64,000 nt of DNA from Eopsaltria australis (Eukaryota; Chordata; Aves; Passeriformes; Petroicidae), in NCBI GenBank assembly GCA_034509425.1, contig JAVTVJ010000494.1, positions 248,001 to 312,000 of the forward strand, given 5' to 3'. Below are positions 11,923 to 25,600 of the stretch, piece by piece; positions within the stretch are counted from its first letter, which is position 1, and each line of letters begins with the position of its first letter. The notes under the pieces were generated by a model that saw nothing but the letters and a program-made list of their open reading frames with translations, ran no database searches and had not been told where the DNA came from. Both the position numbers and the translations under genes were made by a program.

Positions 11923-14900
11923 TAGTGGCAGAGATGACGCCCAGTAGCTCAATGGCAAGAGAACTCACTCTCAGGTTTGGATACCTTCTCTTCTGCCTGA
12001 CTTAGAGCAGGGATTTAACTTCAGGTCTTCTGTCTTCTAAACAAACAAGCCACCCAGGCTCTCAGTGTCAATGGCACTGCTTTGCATAGAGTTTTTAAAT
12101 GCTCCTTTGGCCAGAGAGAAAAAAACCATACTCTCTCACCCTGGTGAGAGATCACGCCCAGAAAGCACTGATCTGGGATGAACATTCCAGCCCTCATCCA
12201 GTGAACATTCAAGTTCTTTATACAAACTGAGAGCACTGAGTCCCACTAGAGAGTATCCTCTACTCTATCAAATTGTGTACTTTTTACAAGAGAACTGGGT
12301 TTAGACCCAGAGGGATCAGGATTTAAATTTCTAGCAGCTCAATGTGAGGTTTCAGGGGTTTGGTTTTGTTTGTTTGGGGTTTTTTTAGTTTTCTTATGTT
12401 TCAGGACAGGTGCAATGCAGATGTGATCTCTCAGATTGCATGTTCTGAGCAAGGTGGAGACACTGGGAGCTGTGAATGCCCTCAGTAAGCAGGTATTAGT
12501 GGCTCAGAGACGTTTAGGAGGAAGGATTGCATACATGCTGACAGCAAAAATGTCAGTGCATTATAGCCTTAACTTTTGTCATCATCGATGCCAAAGGACA
12601 TCGAGTGCCTCTCAAACTAAGCAGACCTTGTGCAGGAGGTTCTGATGCTCTCAGGAATATGTTAGCATCAGGTTAGCCAGATACTAACCTATATATTAGT
12701 CTAGTCCTTAGTCTCTGTAGTTCAACTCCACTGTGATATAGCAGTATCACGAAGACAAGGCTCCAGGCCGTATCTACCTCCTATCCATCTGACTTGCTGC
12801 AGAAGTACCTTCAGGGCATGTTCTAGGGCAGCCCAGCTGGTACTCACAGGGATGAACTTTATGTGCACCCAAATGCATTGAAGTGCACTCAAGGGCATGC
12901 TAATTCCCATGCAATGGTGTCTCTGTGAAACCTCTGCCTGGCCTGTTTAGCTGTGCAAAGGTATCCTGTGACCTTTATCAGGCGGACAAGAACACCTGGT
13001 GCGAGACAGAAATGTCTCTTGCCACAGGTGCAAATGGGACTTGTGAGCTCTCTGAGCTCAGGCCAACTACAAGCGAGAGAGGAGAACTCAGATGCTTTGC
13101 TGTCTGAGGACCACTGCTCCCTGGAGCCCATGCCCTGGGGGTGGAGTGCTCACAGCCCTGCTGCCTCTGCTCCACTTGCAGTAGCTGTGATCATCGCCCT
13201 ACCAGCAGCACCGTGAGGATGAGCACAGTAATGTGGGGCCACTGTGGCCACCAAAACAGGGTATAGGCAGGAAAGCTGATCTGACAAAGCAAAAGTGGAA
13301 AAGTAGAAGCTCTTTCCTGAAAACACTTCTGAGAAGCACAGAATGGAGAATAGGGAGGAAGAAATTAACAGTCACATAATTGCCAAATCCTGGTACAGCA
13401 CAGCCATAAATCAGGTCCCAAAGATTACAAAGATAACAAAGCAAAATGACATTTTTGTTCTTTGTATTTGTCATCTGATCTTTTAAGTCCCTAGGGTTTA
13501 TATGCAATCTTTTCCTTCATTAGAAAAATCAGGATAAGATTTTGCCTTAGTCACTTATCTCCAGAAACCATGGTTGTAAACAAAAACACCAAACAGGGCA
13601 AGGATGCCAACTGAAATGCTGAATTTTAGCTAAGAAAATTAAAATTCAAATATATAGAATGGATAATCAGTGGTATGGCTAATTGGTGACTTCCACAATG
13701 TGTTCTCCTACTGTAAGACATAAGGTGATTTGTATTTCTGTGAACTACAAGTCTGGAAGGAATAGAAAAATAAACATTTGAGTATTTGCAAACATTGCAT
13801 TACCTTTTTTATCTATGAGGGTGCCAGTAAGAGAAATATATTTGAAAAAATTCACCAAGTTTTTTATCAATGTGTAGGGCACACAGATGAGGATGTTGTG
13901 GGAAAACGCAATGGTATTCATCTTGTCTTCTTCAGCGACATCTGCTGCATCTGTGCTGTTTTCATGTCCCTACATGTTAAAGTGCTGTGCTCCTGCTTGG
14001 GAGAAGGCCCCATTAATCACATAGCTGAAGCACAGATCTGAGAATTTTTATGAATGTGGCAATCCAAATGCAATTGACAGCTTACAGGAAGCAAAAGAAA
14101 GAGCGTTTGTATTTACAGTGTGGTGAACAGGTGGGTTTAGTATCAGGCGTCAAATTTATCCAGGTAATAAATCACACCAAAATAAATAAAAGTCTTACTG
14201 AGCTGGAAACAGCCTCTTTTCTAACTAATTCTCTAACTTCATCTTTAACTTGGAGTCTTTGTTCCCGTCATGAAACTTCATATTTCTCAATTACTTACTT
14301 TATCAATTTGCCAATCAAGTTTCACAGCAGTATAATACCATCAGAAATTTAATCCGGTTAAAAAAATCAAAAAGGATAGGGTTTTAATAATTAGTTACTG
14401 CAATGTCAGCTCCGATTTCTGCCATTTCAACCAAGATTCAGATCCAAACCCTTCTTTCTTTTTGTGTGGTATCCAATATACACATACTACAGTATTCCCA
14501 AGGAAACATATAAGTCTCTGCTCTACCTACAGATGAAATCTTTGTGACTTCCTAAACAAAAGGATTGTGGCAGCAAGTGTTTTTTGGTCCCTTAAACATA
14601 CTGAAATAACCTGCTTCTCAAAGAGGCAGAAATTTTACTTTATTGTGTTTCTACAAGTCTTCTGCAGCATGACTGCTAGGCAGTCTTCCCCCACAGAGAA
14701 CTGAAAAGAGAGAGAACTAGGAGAGATTTATGGATAAAGCACATAAAACCTTTATGCATTGCAGTAAAGCTGAGGGCATGTTGCTTGCAGCATGGTTTTG
14801 CATGCCTGTGTGCATTTGCAGGGAAATGGAGATGCTTGTCTGGGGAGTCAGCAAGGAGCCACACCCCAGGAGGACACCTCCCATCAGGGATGCTACCACC

Positions 14901-15650
14901 TTTGTGCCCACATCACCCACGAGCAGCTCCCTCAGCCCTGCTCAGCATGGGGCAAGGCAGAGCTCATGCACACCTGCCTGCAGGAGAGCATAAGGCTGAG
15001 ACCAGTGCAGACAGTGTCCCTTGTCCTTCACAGCTGTCTTACCCATGAGGGACTTCAACATCTGAAATTGTTATGCATCTGCAGTGCAAGTTTCTTGCAG
15101 CATCCTCACCTGGGAGACAGTCTCTTCTGCTAGGCAGTGGCATGCTGGCTGTGCCATCAGTCAGGCCAGCAGGGGAAATATCTAAAAGCTCATCTATATT
15201 CACACCAACTCAAGTTCACTTCCCTACACCCACGTGTCCTCTCTGCCTGTAAGAAGTCTTTCAACTGTAGGAAACCACTCCAGCTTGCATTTGCCTCTGC
15301 TCTTTCCCAGCTAGTGCCCTTCCTGAGTGAACACAAACATGACTCAGCTTTTCCTTTGAAACAGAAGAAATTAGGCTCTCTTCACAGTTCCACTGTGGTG
15401 TGGTATGACAGAAGTCTGTCTTTCACTTTGTTTAGAAGATATAACACCAGTAGCAGTTGTGGATTTAGTCATGTTTCAGCTGCAAGAGAATATCGGTTAT
15501 GTTTTTTATGTCTCGATGTTTCTTCTTAGAAAGCCAACTTTCTTTAATATCACTGAGTGTAATTGGGCCTGACTTAGGTCCTCATAAAAGAAATTACTAC
15601 TTGTTGTCCAAAATATTCATTTTGGCAGTTAAAAAATGTCTCTTTGATAC

Positions 15651-15690
15651 AGATATATATGTGTGTGTGTGTAGATATATACATGTATAT
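15651..15690. repeat. AT/GT dinucleotide microsatellite
   Basis: A run of AT dinucleotides passes into a (GT)n run and then back to AT-rich units, an impure compound microsatellite. Confidence 0.8.
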
Positions 15691-17479
15691 TGAATAAATG
15701 TCGTTTTATAATTGCATCATGAATTGTATAAATATTTGAATTTCATAATGAGACTGCATAATGAATGTCTTGGTACATAAATATATGTGATTATTCAAAA
15801 TGTCTTTCATATACGTATACCAACAGTAAAACTTCTCAGTAATCTTTAGTACAACCACGACAACATTAAAAAGAAAGAAAATATATTTATGAAGGCTGGA
15901 GTCTCCTAACGTATGTCTCTCCAAAGAAAACCAACTCTCATAGTCTTTATTTTTTAAAAAACATAATAATATTCATTATACCTTATACATGTTTCCTATA
16001 AGCTATTGCTTAAAGATTCATATCTGTGCAATATCACTGCCACCTTGGCTTAGATGGCTTCTCTGCTCTGTCTCCCTAGAACTAGATAAGAGATGTTTTA
16101 TTTTCTTAGTTCAAAACCAACACCCCTCACTGCTTTGATAAAATTCCCTCTTTGTGTGGGATTGAATTTTTAACACAATTTTGTGATAGGCCTTTAAAAA
16201 CACCTTGGAGCAGGAGAGGCAAGGAGGAACTCACATTGCATGGTAGCAATGGAACAAGTGGCACATTACAGTAATGAAGAAGGACATGTAGCTATTAGAA
16301 AAAGAGGGTGGATAAACTCAGTTCAGGTCCTGGTTGCAGCGATGCCTCACCTGTGGCAGGTGTGTGTGACTGCGGGCAGTTGCGTGCTCCCAGCCCCCCT
16401 GCACAAGGCAGGTCAGCACCTGTGCCAGCTTCTGACTTAGCACACCCTGGAGTTCCTGGTCCTCTCTTGACCTCTTCAGCCACCCTTGAGAACCTGTCTG
16501 GGGCCACAGGTACCACTTCACCACAGACAGGCAGAACTTGCAATGAAGTCCAGTGGGCAAAAACAGCTTCTGCTCAAACCATTGCACAAGACCCAGTCCC
16601 CAGCTTTCATTAGGAACAGGTTAACTTTTTTCCATCATTCCTTTTTTCTTCTGCCTCTTTCCTGCTTAGTTCACTCCCAGTCCTGGTCAGTAACATGTCT
16701 TTTGTGTGTCACTTAGCTGAACATCAGTGGAATGTAGTATACATGAAACATATATAGAACATAGGGCCACCTTTCCTCTGCTGGAGAATCAACTCCCTCA
16801 TGGGGGAGGTTGTTTTATTTTCCTTCTTTGTTATTCTGGGAGCAGTAAGGGAAAAGAACTGACTCAATGGTATTTCAAAGATATTGTCCTACTTAATAAA
16901 AATGGAATAAAACAAATAAAAATAACCAAAAAGGCAATATTCTTCTTTCTACATTCTTTGTAATACTTCACTCACAGTATCAAGCAGCAGCACAGGGTTA
17001 GACTGGTGGGGGGCTTTTTCCTGTACAACCTTGCCATGGCAGGACAAGGCAATGCACCTGCCCTTATCCTGAGATCACAGGACTGAGAAATACAGCCTTT
17101 ACACTTAAGGCTGTTAATGCTGGTATGAAGAAGTTGTGTATATCTGGATTTGAAATATATTGGTTGGGATCACAAACTCCAGAAACCCATCTGCAAAGCA
17201 CTGATATAGTATACACTCACTCTGACAATTCAGATAGTACCAAAAAATCCCTGATGGTTTCACTTTGACTGGTACCTGCAGGCTTTATGCCTGACCTATT
17301 ACAATGTTTGCCTGACCCCCTCTAGATTTTCACCAGCCAGGCCAGCACAGAGAGGCAACAGAATTGTGCTTGGGGTGATTACACAGAAATGTGATCCTGC
17401 GCCACACCTGATCTGAATCAAATGTATTTCTGGGAGATCCAGTCAAACACGGATCCAGTGTCAGTAGTCATGGATTTAC

Positions 17480-18080
17480 AGCCTGAGAGGTTTCCAGAGA
17501 AAATCCTACAGGCCCAGGAAACAGTCACAGATTCATGGAAATTGAAGGTGAAGCCAATCAGTATTGCAAATGGCTTCTTCACGTAACAAAGCCTTTAAAA
17601 TCATGTTCTTTGAGAGCTATAAATCAAGAAAATTTTAATTCATTTAATGCAGTCAAGTTGTGCTGCTTTTCTGTCAGGCACTTTTAAAAATATATGTCAT
17701 GGGGAAAATGATTTTCAGAAGTCTAACAGTTAGCTGGAGGAGCCAATTTTTAGCCCAATTTCTAATTTGGAAACGTAGGGGGGAGATAATGCTATCAAAT
17801 TGAAATCTAACTACCGTACAACTTCACGGCTGAGCATAAATCAAGCAACTAACCTTTCTGCTCACTATTTACATGCCACAGTAGCCCGAGTAAGATTTTT
17901 AACTGAGATCAGAGCAGTTTCCTGGTTCGATCTGGTGCAATTTTCAAGCACTAGCACAGATCTTTGCAGATCTCTGCAGGACATCTGTGTGTGCCGAGCT
18001 CCTACGCAGGCAGTTCAGAGAACCATTCCGACAACTTCATAAGGCTCTGGGGAGCGATTTTGGAAATATTTAACTTAAGC
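17480..18080. promoter_or_regulatory. Candidate conserved noncoding block (weak)
   Basis: High-complexity DNA without interspersed repeats. It is rich in TTTAAT/ATTA cores, keeps isolated CpGs (as in 'cacgtaac', 'taccgtac' and 'cacggctg'), and runs directly into the GC-rich block at 18.1 kb. The texture resembles enhancer-type conserved sequence in gene deserts. This is a composition-based inference only; no alignment was possible. Confidence 0.25.
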
Positions 18081-18084
18081 AGTT

Positions 18085-18350
18085 AGTGCTTCGTGTCCCA
18101 ATTGGTTGGTGGGAGCTGGTTTCTGCCCAGTGCAGGCAGAGCCGGTGCGGCCGGGTGTGTTCCTCTACGGGCGTGTGTGCCCAAGGGCATTGCACATCCC
18201 GTCCCCTCCCTCTGCGACAGCCCCGCGGCCCCGGGCGAGACAGCTCCTCCCTGACCCTCGCACAGGCACTGGGCAAAGGGCAGCAAACTTAGCCCTGGGG
18301 GATTGGGCTTTTGGTCACCAGTCCCTGCGGCGAGGCAGGACCGACAGCAA
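18085..18350. promoter_or_regulatory. Small GC-rich block with CCAAT/ATTGG motif
   Basis: A CpG-containing GC-rich interval of about 250 bp (densest near 18,135-18,260, with GCCGGTGCGGCCGGG and CCCCGCGGCCCCGGGCG type sequence) preceded by overlapping CCAAT and ATTGG motifs at 18,098-18,105. It is less CpG-dense than the 9.6-kb or 50-kb islands. It could be a weak promoter for a noncoding transcript or a distal element. Open frames across it are short and composition-driven. Confidence 0.4.
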
Positions 18351-21300
18351 ATATGCGTTGTTGTGCAGCTGGATCATGATCTGCTGATCCTCTCTAGGCT
18401 GCTGGAAATACTCTTGTTTCAGTGCAACACCCTGTCTGTAGGCTTTGGGGAGACTGCTTGCAGTAATTACAGTCTGTCATAACATGAGTTTATTACAATA
18501 GTCATGTTCTTGTAATAGGCAGGAATGTTTTTACCCTTATGAAATACACAGATGCTGGAAGATTTATGTGGATAATGCAAACAATAACGCCTTTGCAGAT
18601 TACAAACCACAGCTGATCTGCGTATACTGTACTGAAGAAATAGCAAGAGCAGTTTATAAAGTCATCTGCCTAAAGCCAAGATTTCAGAAAATTATTTACC
18701 TTCAAAGAAGCAACATACTGTCTTTCAGTGATGCTTCTATTCATCGACAATTACAAGTTATTTGCTGGCACTTGAAAAAACTTGGAGGAAGAGGTAAGAG
18801 GATTTGTCTGCTCAGGGGGAATATCTCTGTTGGCATTTAAAAAACTATCAGGCCCCTCCAAGAGCAAGTTACAGCATTAGACTGTTCGGGTGGCACCAAC
18901 ATAAGCAGGTTTTAGTGCCTGAACTCTATTATTATGGCTGCCACGGCTCAATACAGTAGTGAAAACCTTGTCTGCCATGGAACAGGAAGCCAGATCTCTG
19001 CATTGGAGCTTGCTCACTAGTATGGGAGCTGAAGGTCTTTAACTCTAAAACGATTTCCTTACCCTTTTCAAAAGAGAATCGCCTAATTTCAGAGTAAAAA
19101 AAATCCTTTAATCATCTTCAATAGTATAAGAACTCTTTATAAGACAAGTACAAGACTCTTTATAATAAGCTACCAAAAATGAAGTTAAACTGTTGGGATT
19201 CATTTAGAACATTTTCTCTTACATAACTTGTTTCCCTGGGCTTACCCACATGGTAGTGTACAAGTTATATGCGTTTTATTTGTTTGTAATTGTTTCAAGA
19301 AAGCTTTTCAAAGAGGTGTAGCTCATCCCCTACTCGTTTACAGTGTTTTAAAGGACAGGGCCTGAAGATGTCTGTGACAGGCAGGCAGCTGCCACAGCAG
19401 ACGGCTTGCACAGCTTCTCAGGCTGCTTATTTGTGTCAGTGTCATCCAGAAGATGCTCTCTGTGTCTCCCACACAAACTACCCCTCAGCAGTAATAATCT
19501 GCACCTAGCCTTGAGAAAGATTGCGTGGCATGCGTGAAAATTCAGCTTCTGTAAAATTGATACTTTTCTCTTGAAAGTTTTTACATCTATGTGACAAGGT
19601 TTGTAGCTCTACTCTCTTGCTGTCATTATAGCAAAATTTGCAAAGATACTTATTAGCATTCGGCATAATGGTTCACCTTTTTTGTACAAGCCACCGTTAC
19701 ACCTCTTATGTTCAGTCAGCTCCCTGCACACTGAGATGTCAGCAGCACATGCAAAGAAGACAAGCATAGCAGCGACATCATGGTTTCTTGGATCTGCTGT
19801 TGACTCAACTCAAGGTATTTTTACTTAAGCTATTTTCCTTCTGAAAAGCAGGCAGGTACACACCAATTGGGTACTAGTGGCAAGACTAATCAGTATTGCT
19901 TATAATTTAGAAAGCACCACAAAATTCCTTGTGACTCTACAGAACATCAATTCAGAAGTACTGAACAAACATGCAGGATAGTTCCTGTTCTGAGCAGCTC
20001 AATTTAGAACCAGGATGTAGTGGGTTAATGATAAAAAAAGAGGAAACAAAATACATGTTTTATTGAAAATTATGTTAAAAAGTTCTCTAGTGAATAAATT
20101 TAATTGCTTAAGTAGTGCTTTGGCTTGCTGCATCCTTTCAGAGGTCTCAGTGTACTTAATGTTTAACTTTCTACTTTAATTTAATTACTTTTTGAAACCC
20201 CAGAGGTCCCCAGCATCCACAATACCCAATGCCAATTGGCTATTTTAACAACATGTTACATGGTTTCATCTCCTTTTATTAATATTGTTTGAATTTCCCA
20301 ACTGATAATTTCATTTCATCCCACCTAAATCTTGTACCACAAGAAACAGTAAGCAGTTCAACACACATGCGTTTTCTCCCTTCGACTCCATTCATCATTT
20401 GCTTGTTTATCCTCCCTCAGTTACCTCTCCTTGGGCTCAGGGATCTTGGTCTACTGAAGTGTTTCTGATATGAAAGCTATTCCATATCTTAAGTGGTATT
20501 TTTTCACCTTCTCTATACCTTTTATTATGTGATTATACCTTTTTTGAAAAGAACACACAGTATTCAGAGCAAGGGTGAATCACAGATTTATACAGTGGGG
20601 TAGTTTTATTGCTATAAGCAATTTAGCATCTTCAGCTGCTGGTGTAATTACATTTTGAAAAGATGCACAAAGACTAAAAAGGAAATATAAATCTTTATAA
20701 CTTCAGTCACCTCACATTGATTCTGGGACTGATATTCAAGCTTAAATTTCTTAAGATTAATAACTGATTTGGGGAATCTAATTGTCCTCCTGGATCATAT
20801 AATGCTAAGTATTTTAAAAGCTGTAAGCAGAGATTTAGGTGCTTACATTCTGTTTCAAAATTCATCTCTGGTTGAAAAAGAAGTGTAGTATTTTTGTAAT
20901 ATTTTGTAATAGAAATGTAATATTTTCCTTCTCCAGATTCCGATGTGAGACTGGAGTGGAAATGAAAACTCTTCATCTTATAAGTTAAAACATTTAAAAT
21001 TTCCTCTCTGCTTTTTTTTTTTTTACTGGTATTTTCTCTGCTTGCTCCTAGAAGTTAAAGATACAACCTGTTGCTGTAACTGGCCTGAAAGATGCTCTTC
21101 AAGAACTCTATAATGCAAATATACGTACATTTATAGGTTTAATGGCCACACAGTAAGGAAAGTGGTTAGAGTGTATATACAAGGGTATAATGCATAACTA
21201 CAGCACTTCTTATCACAGAGCATTTGGGTACTTTGAACAAGATCTTACATCAGCATAGGCTCTCTGAAGGTAATGGAGCCATGAAGGTTGAAATTAGATG

Positions 21301-22339
21301 AAATAGGATGAAGCAACTTTCTGACCATGTCAGAATCATATCTCTCCTGTCCCTTTCCAGAGGACTTCCAAAGGCTCAAACAGCATGATTTACCTTGCTA
21401 TAGAAGGTCCAGACAGTCCTTACACTGCATTTGCAAAGCTTTTTGGTCACAGCCATACTGCTGACAAAGGCATTATTTACACTGACAGGTCTGATAAGAG
21501 AATGTAAACACCTTAAAAGTGCCATTCTTCTTGCACAATTAGCTCCTGGCTGCTGAATCAGCACTCTGGGGACAGCCCTTCCTGCCAACCACCCCTCCTG
21601 TTGTTCAGCCTGCCCCTATCTCTGCTGCCATCGCACCATTCCTCTTCTTCAGGGCTCCACATGCGCCTCAGAGAACCCAGCAAAGCCTTTTGCCAGCCAG
21701 CTCAAAATGATTGTGTCTCTTTTCTAATCCAAATATTTCATAAACTGACAAATTAGAAGATTAGCTGAGTGTGATAACTGGTGAGAATCCTTACCATACA
21801 GATATTTTCTTTTGGGTCAAATGCACTCTTCTTGAATTACCAAACCAACCCCGCTAGATTAAAAATGTGAGGAATCCCAGGTAACTATTGACTGGTTAAA
21901 AATATTTTTTGCCTAAGTTTGTAGGCTCCTCCAGAAGCCCAATGACTCCATCCAGATAGCAAACCACAGTACTCTGGGCAGAGACAGACCTACTGTGTTT
22001 GCAAAACACAGGGCACTATCAGAAGTCCTTCATCCATACTGGGCAAAAATCAATCGATTCAAACCATGGATAAAGGTTTATCTTTTATTATCTTGTAAGA
22101 GATGACAGCAGAGCTGATGATATGATCCAACAAGTGTTTATAATCATATTATTGTATTTCATAAGCTGCCACTCCACACCTGTCAGCACACCCCTGAGCC
22201 GTAGCTGCTGTGCAGGCTGCAAGGCAGCAGAGCACACCCTGGGTGCAGCTAACTGGTTGAGATGCCCAGTAAAAACAGCAGCTGTTGCATGGGAGTACGC
22301 AGAGAGGACAGAGTCAGGCTCTCCTTGGAGATGCTCAGG
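18351..22339. other. Intergenic DNA, no gene supported
   Basis: AT-rich DNA with no recognisable coding exon. A 13-nt T run lies at 21,012-21,024. Open frames are under 100 codons. Nothing else was seen. Confidence 0.6.
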
Positions 22340-22582
22340 GGCAGGATGAGACACATGCTCCAACATGGGAAATTCCAAGTAGATACAAGGAAATTGCTCG
22401 CACTATGAAGGGAGCCAAGCACTAACACAGGGTGCCCAGAGAGGCTATGAAGTCTCCATCCTTGGGGATATTTAAACATGGTCTGAGCAACCAGCTCCAG
22501 CTGACTTGCTCTGGGCAGGGCAGGGGGGGTGGACTATGTAATATCCAGAGGTCCCTCCTTAATTACTCTGTGATGCTGTGGG
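22340..22582 (+). mobile_element. CR1 LINE 3'-end fragment
   Basis: Follows the avian CR1 3' region in order: a degenerate 'gggaaattcc...gatacaaggaa' block, 'gtgcccagagaggctatgaa' then 'gtctccatccttggggatat', a 'gggggtggacta' segment, 'ccagaggtccctcctt' and a 'ctctgtgatgctgtg' terminal-repeat remnant. Diverged and 5'-truncated, with no coding capacity. An AT microsatellite begins about 15 bp after its end. Confidence 0.9.
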
Positions 22583-22597
22583 TTTATGGCCAGTTAC

Positions 22598-22668
22598 TAT
22601 ATTTATATATATATGTATATACGATATTATATACTATATATGTATCTATCTATATATGCTATATATAA
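22598..22668. repeat. AT-rich microsatellite (imperfect (TA)n)
   Basis: About 70 bp of TATA/TATG/TATC units, imperfect, just downstream of the 3' end of the CR1 copy. The open frames that cross it, rich in Ile and Tyr, are artefacts of this repeat. Confidence 0.85.
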
Positions 22669-25600
22669 AAAAACATTTGTTTTCAACACTCTTCTTTGTG
22701 AAATGCATCTTGTACCTAATGGAGCAGCATTTTCCAAATGTTCAGTTTCAAAACTTTGTATCAGTTCTCTTCAGCTCTTCCTCCAAGAGCCCGTGTCGTA
22801 GAGGAATATGAGGAATATAACTCCTATTTCACCAAGCCACGGTTTTCCTTTCATCACAATAAAGCAGTGAATTCTTCATGTTTGTTACACATTCCTGTAA
22901 TGTTTCACAAAACAGCATCCACAAATTTTACTGCCCTATTTCTTTACAGACCACCCTAACAAACAACTTCTGCTTTATTTTTAGAATTAGCCCTTCTTGC
23001 TGGCTTTTATTTTCCTGTGCCACCCTAGCATGATTTACTGTAATTCAAATTTAACTGTTAGTGTGCTGCACTGCACACCTGACCTGCCACAGGGCACAAA
23101 TAATACTTTCCAATTTAGCAAGCCGTCATCACTCAGGCTATTTGAGTACTCCAAGTGTTGACAAACAAAAAGGATATAAAGAATGTAACTTTCTTACTTC
23201 AAAGTATGGAGGAGAGATAATGAAATTAGCTTCCCAGAGATTCTAGCAATCAGTCCTCACTACATTAAAAGCTGTGACACTATGTGTTATGTCCCTGGGT
23301 GTGAACATATAACATTTGTGGATGTGAATTATGGCCAAGAAAGGAGATTTGTGCTTCCAGCGGTATAATGCCACTAAAGGTCATGTTAGAAGAACCGAAA
23401 GTCTCTATATTACAAGGTTATAAAGACCCCTGACGTTTCAAGCTTGTGGTAGTAAAAAATGAGAGTGGCTGGGGCTACTGTGCAGTTAGTGTCTGAAGCA
23501 GCTGCTGCTCCACAGTCAGTAAAAGGTTAAGATTTTCTGGAAGTGATGTCTCCACAGATGGCAAATTCCTCTTTCTGTTCAAATAAGACTGTCAAAAACA
23601 AAACAACCTCTTTCCCAGAGAAAGAAAACTAATTTTCCACGAATTCAACCCTTCCTTCTTCCACCATTTCCTCAGCTGCTGGTTCACTGCCAGCTCACTG
23701 CATCCTCAGCCCTCACTCCCAGCAGTTCTCAGAAAAGATCATGTGTGTTACTTGCTGTTGATTCCTAGCCCTGGTTACCCTGCTCTTGCAGTGAACATTA
23801 CATTCCCCTTCTCTCTGCTCTCATTCCTACTTTTTCTCTCGTACCTTTGTGGTTCCATCCCCAGTTGGCAATATCATGTGCTGTCTGAGCAAAAGATGCT
23901 ACCTCTCCCTAAAAAATCTAACTCATTCACACCTCTGAACTCAAAAAGTTAATTACCTCAGGGGTTTATTCATCTCAACAGCATCAAGCTAAGCCCCTTT
24001 TTCTGATTGTTCAGTTTCAAATCTGTGTGTCACCAGCTTTTTTGCAGATCTTCTGTTGTTTTCCTGTGACAATCTTCATTTGCTTCACTAAGATCTTTAA
24101 ACCCAGCAGACTTCAAGAGCTGCAGTCGTAGTATTTTTTTTCCCCTTCAGCCTTCCTCAAAGGCTTAAAAGGCTTCTCTTACATTGTCCCGTTTGTTTTT
24201 TCATCATGTAAGAAGAATCATCTGTAGATCACAACCAGTAGGAGCTCAATCATCAGAGTTAAATGTCTTAATTAAGTCTTGTATCCTTTTGTGAATGCCT
24301 GAACATTCATCTGGGAGAATGTGGATGTACAAATTTGCCATTTCTATGAACCTAAAACTTTCTCAGTAGCAGACCCATTTCTCCAGGAGGTGTTGTAGTT
24401 CTGTTCATAGTCTCTGGCTCAGGGGCACCAATAACTTGCACATTACTGCACTTCCAGTCAGTTTCATACTGTCACACAGTTATACAAATAAGGGGGGTTA
24501 TGTTCTAAGGATTTATATCAAAATCTGCTCAATAACATAAATAGCCTTTTTAAGGTAAACAAGACAGCAGGAAAACAAAATTTTGTTTACCATAACTTGA
24601 ATGATAATGTGGAAAAACACATTTATGTGAGAGTGCCATATTTTTTAGGAATTTGCATGGAATTTAGAAATCTCAGTCTTTTCTGTAGGTCTTGGCTGCA
24701 TGTGCATGCAGATGTTCATTTAGCTTGTGTCTACATACACGAATCAGATGGCAAAACTGGAGCTGCATACTAGTGTGGCAAAGAGACACTGCTAGTGGCA
24801 TGGCTGGAAATGTTTTCATCATTTTCAAGGAATGAAACCTCATATAATTGCTTTTTGAACACATACGAAAACTACAGCAGAACTGAGGAAGGAAATTCCC
24901 CAGCTGAGAAAGAAAATCCCCAGCCAAACTATTTATGAAGATGGATCCCTCCAGCTCCTGCAAGGGAGACATAGCAGACAGACACCTATTTCAAGCCACC
25001 TGATTTCAGTGCTGTGCTAGCCCATTGGATATGCCACTTTCAAGCATATATTCTGCCTGTAATTCCCATGCACAACACTCACAGGGACTCCTCTTCCAAT
25101 CTCTTTCTATAGGCAACTATACTACATGAACTATACAATGGGTACACACACAAACGTTTTAGGTCTACGTTGTACTTGTTCAGCTGATAAGTAATCTGAG
25201 AGAGGACATTCAGAGAGGTTATATGTGCTTCAGAGCTCAGCTAAGCAGGGGAACCTCTTCAAAAAGTTGTACTTACAGTGTCGGGGCCCAGGGCCGGCTT
25301 TGGCCTTAGAGCAACTAAAGCACTTGTAACAGAAAGCCCCACTCTTGTGAGAAGAGCCTGCAGAAGACACCTATGTCCAGGAAAAGACAGGGAAATTGTG
25401 AAACCCTTTTGTGATATTATCATGTATTTTTTAACTATATGGCACACAAAAATTATTACTTCACCATCTATTCCTACTGCCTGCCTATGTTTAGAACTCC
25501 ACTTTCACTCCCTTCCTAATTCCAACCCTCCCTAATCAACACCTCTCCCAAAATCAGTGACCTGTGTCAGTGCCTGGCTGCCCAAAGTGCCCTGTGTACC

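Larger units (their letters stand above)
9921..17479. other. Intergenic DNA, no gene supported
   Basis: No exon or long repeat recognised. Scattered short open frames (113-130 codons at about 14.8-15.5 kb) overlap in several frames of a moderately GC-richer patch and lack domains. Minor repeats: (GGA)n at about 11,905-11,922 and an AT/GT microsatellite at 15,651-15,690. If the 9.6-kb CpG island is a + strand promoter, downstream exons of a noncoding transcript could lie here, but none can be defined. Confidence 0.5.
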
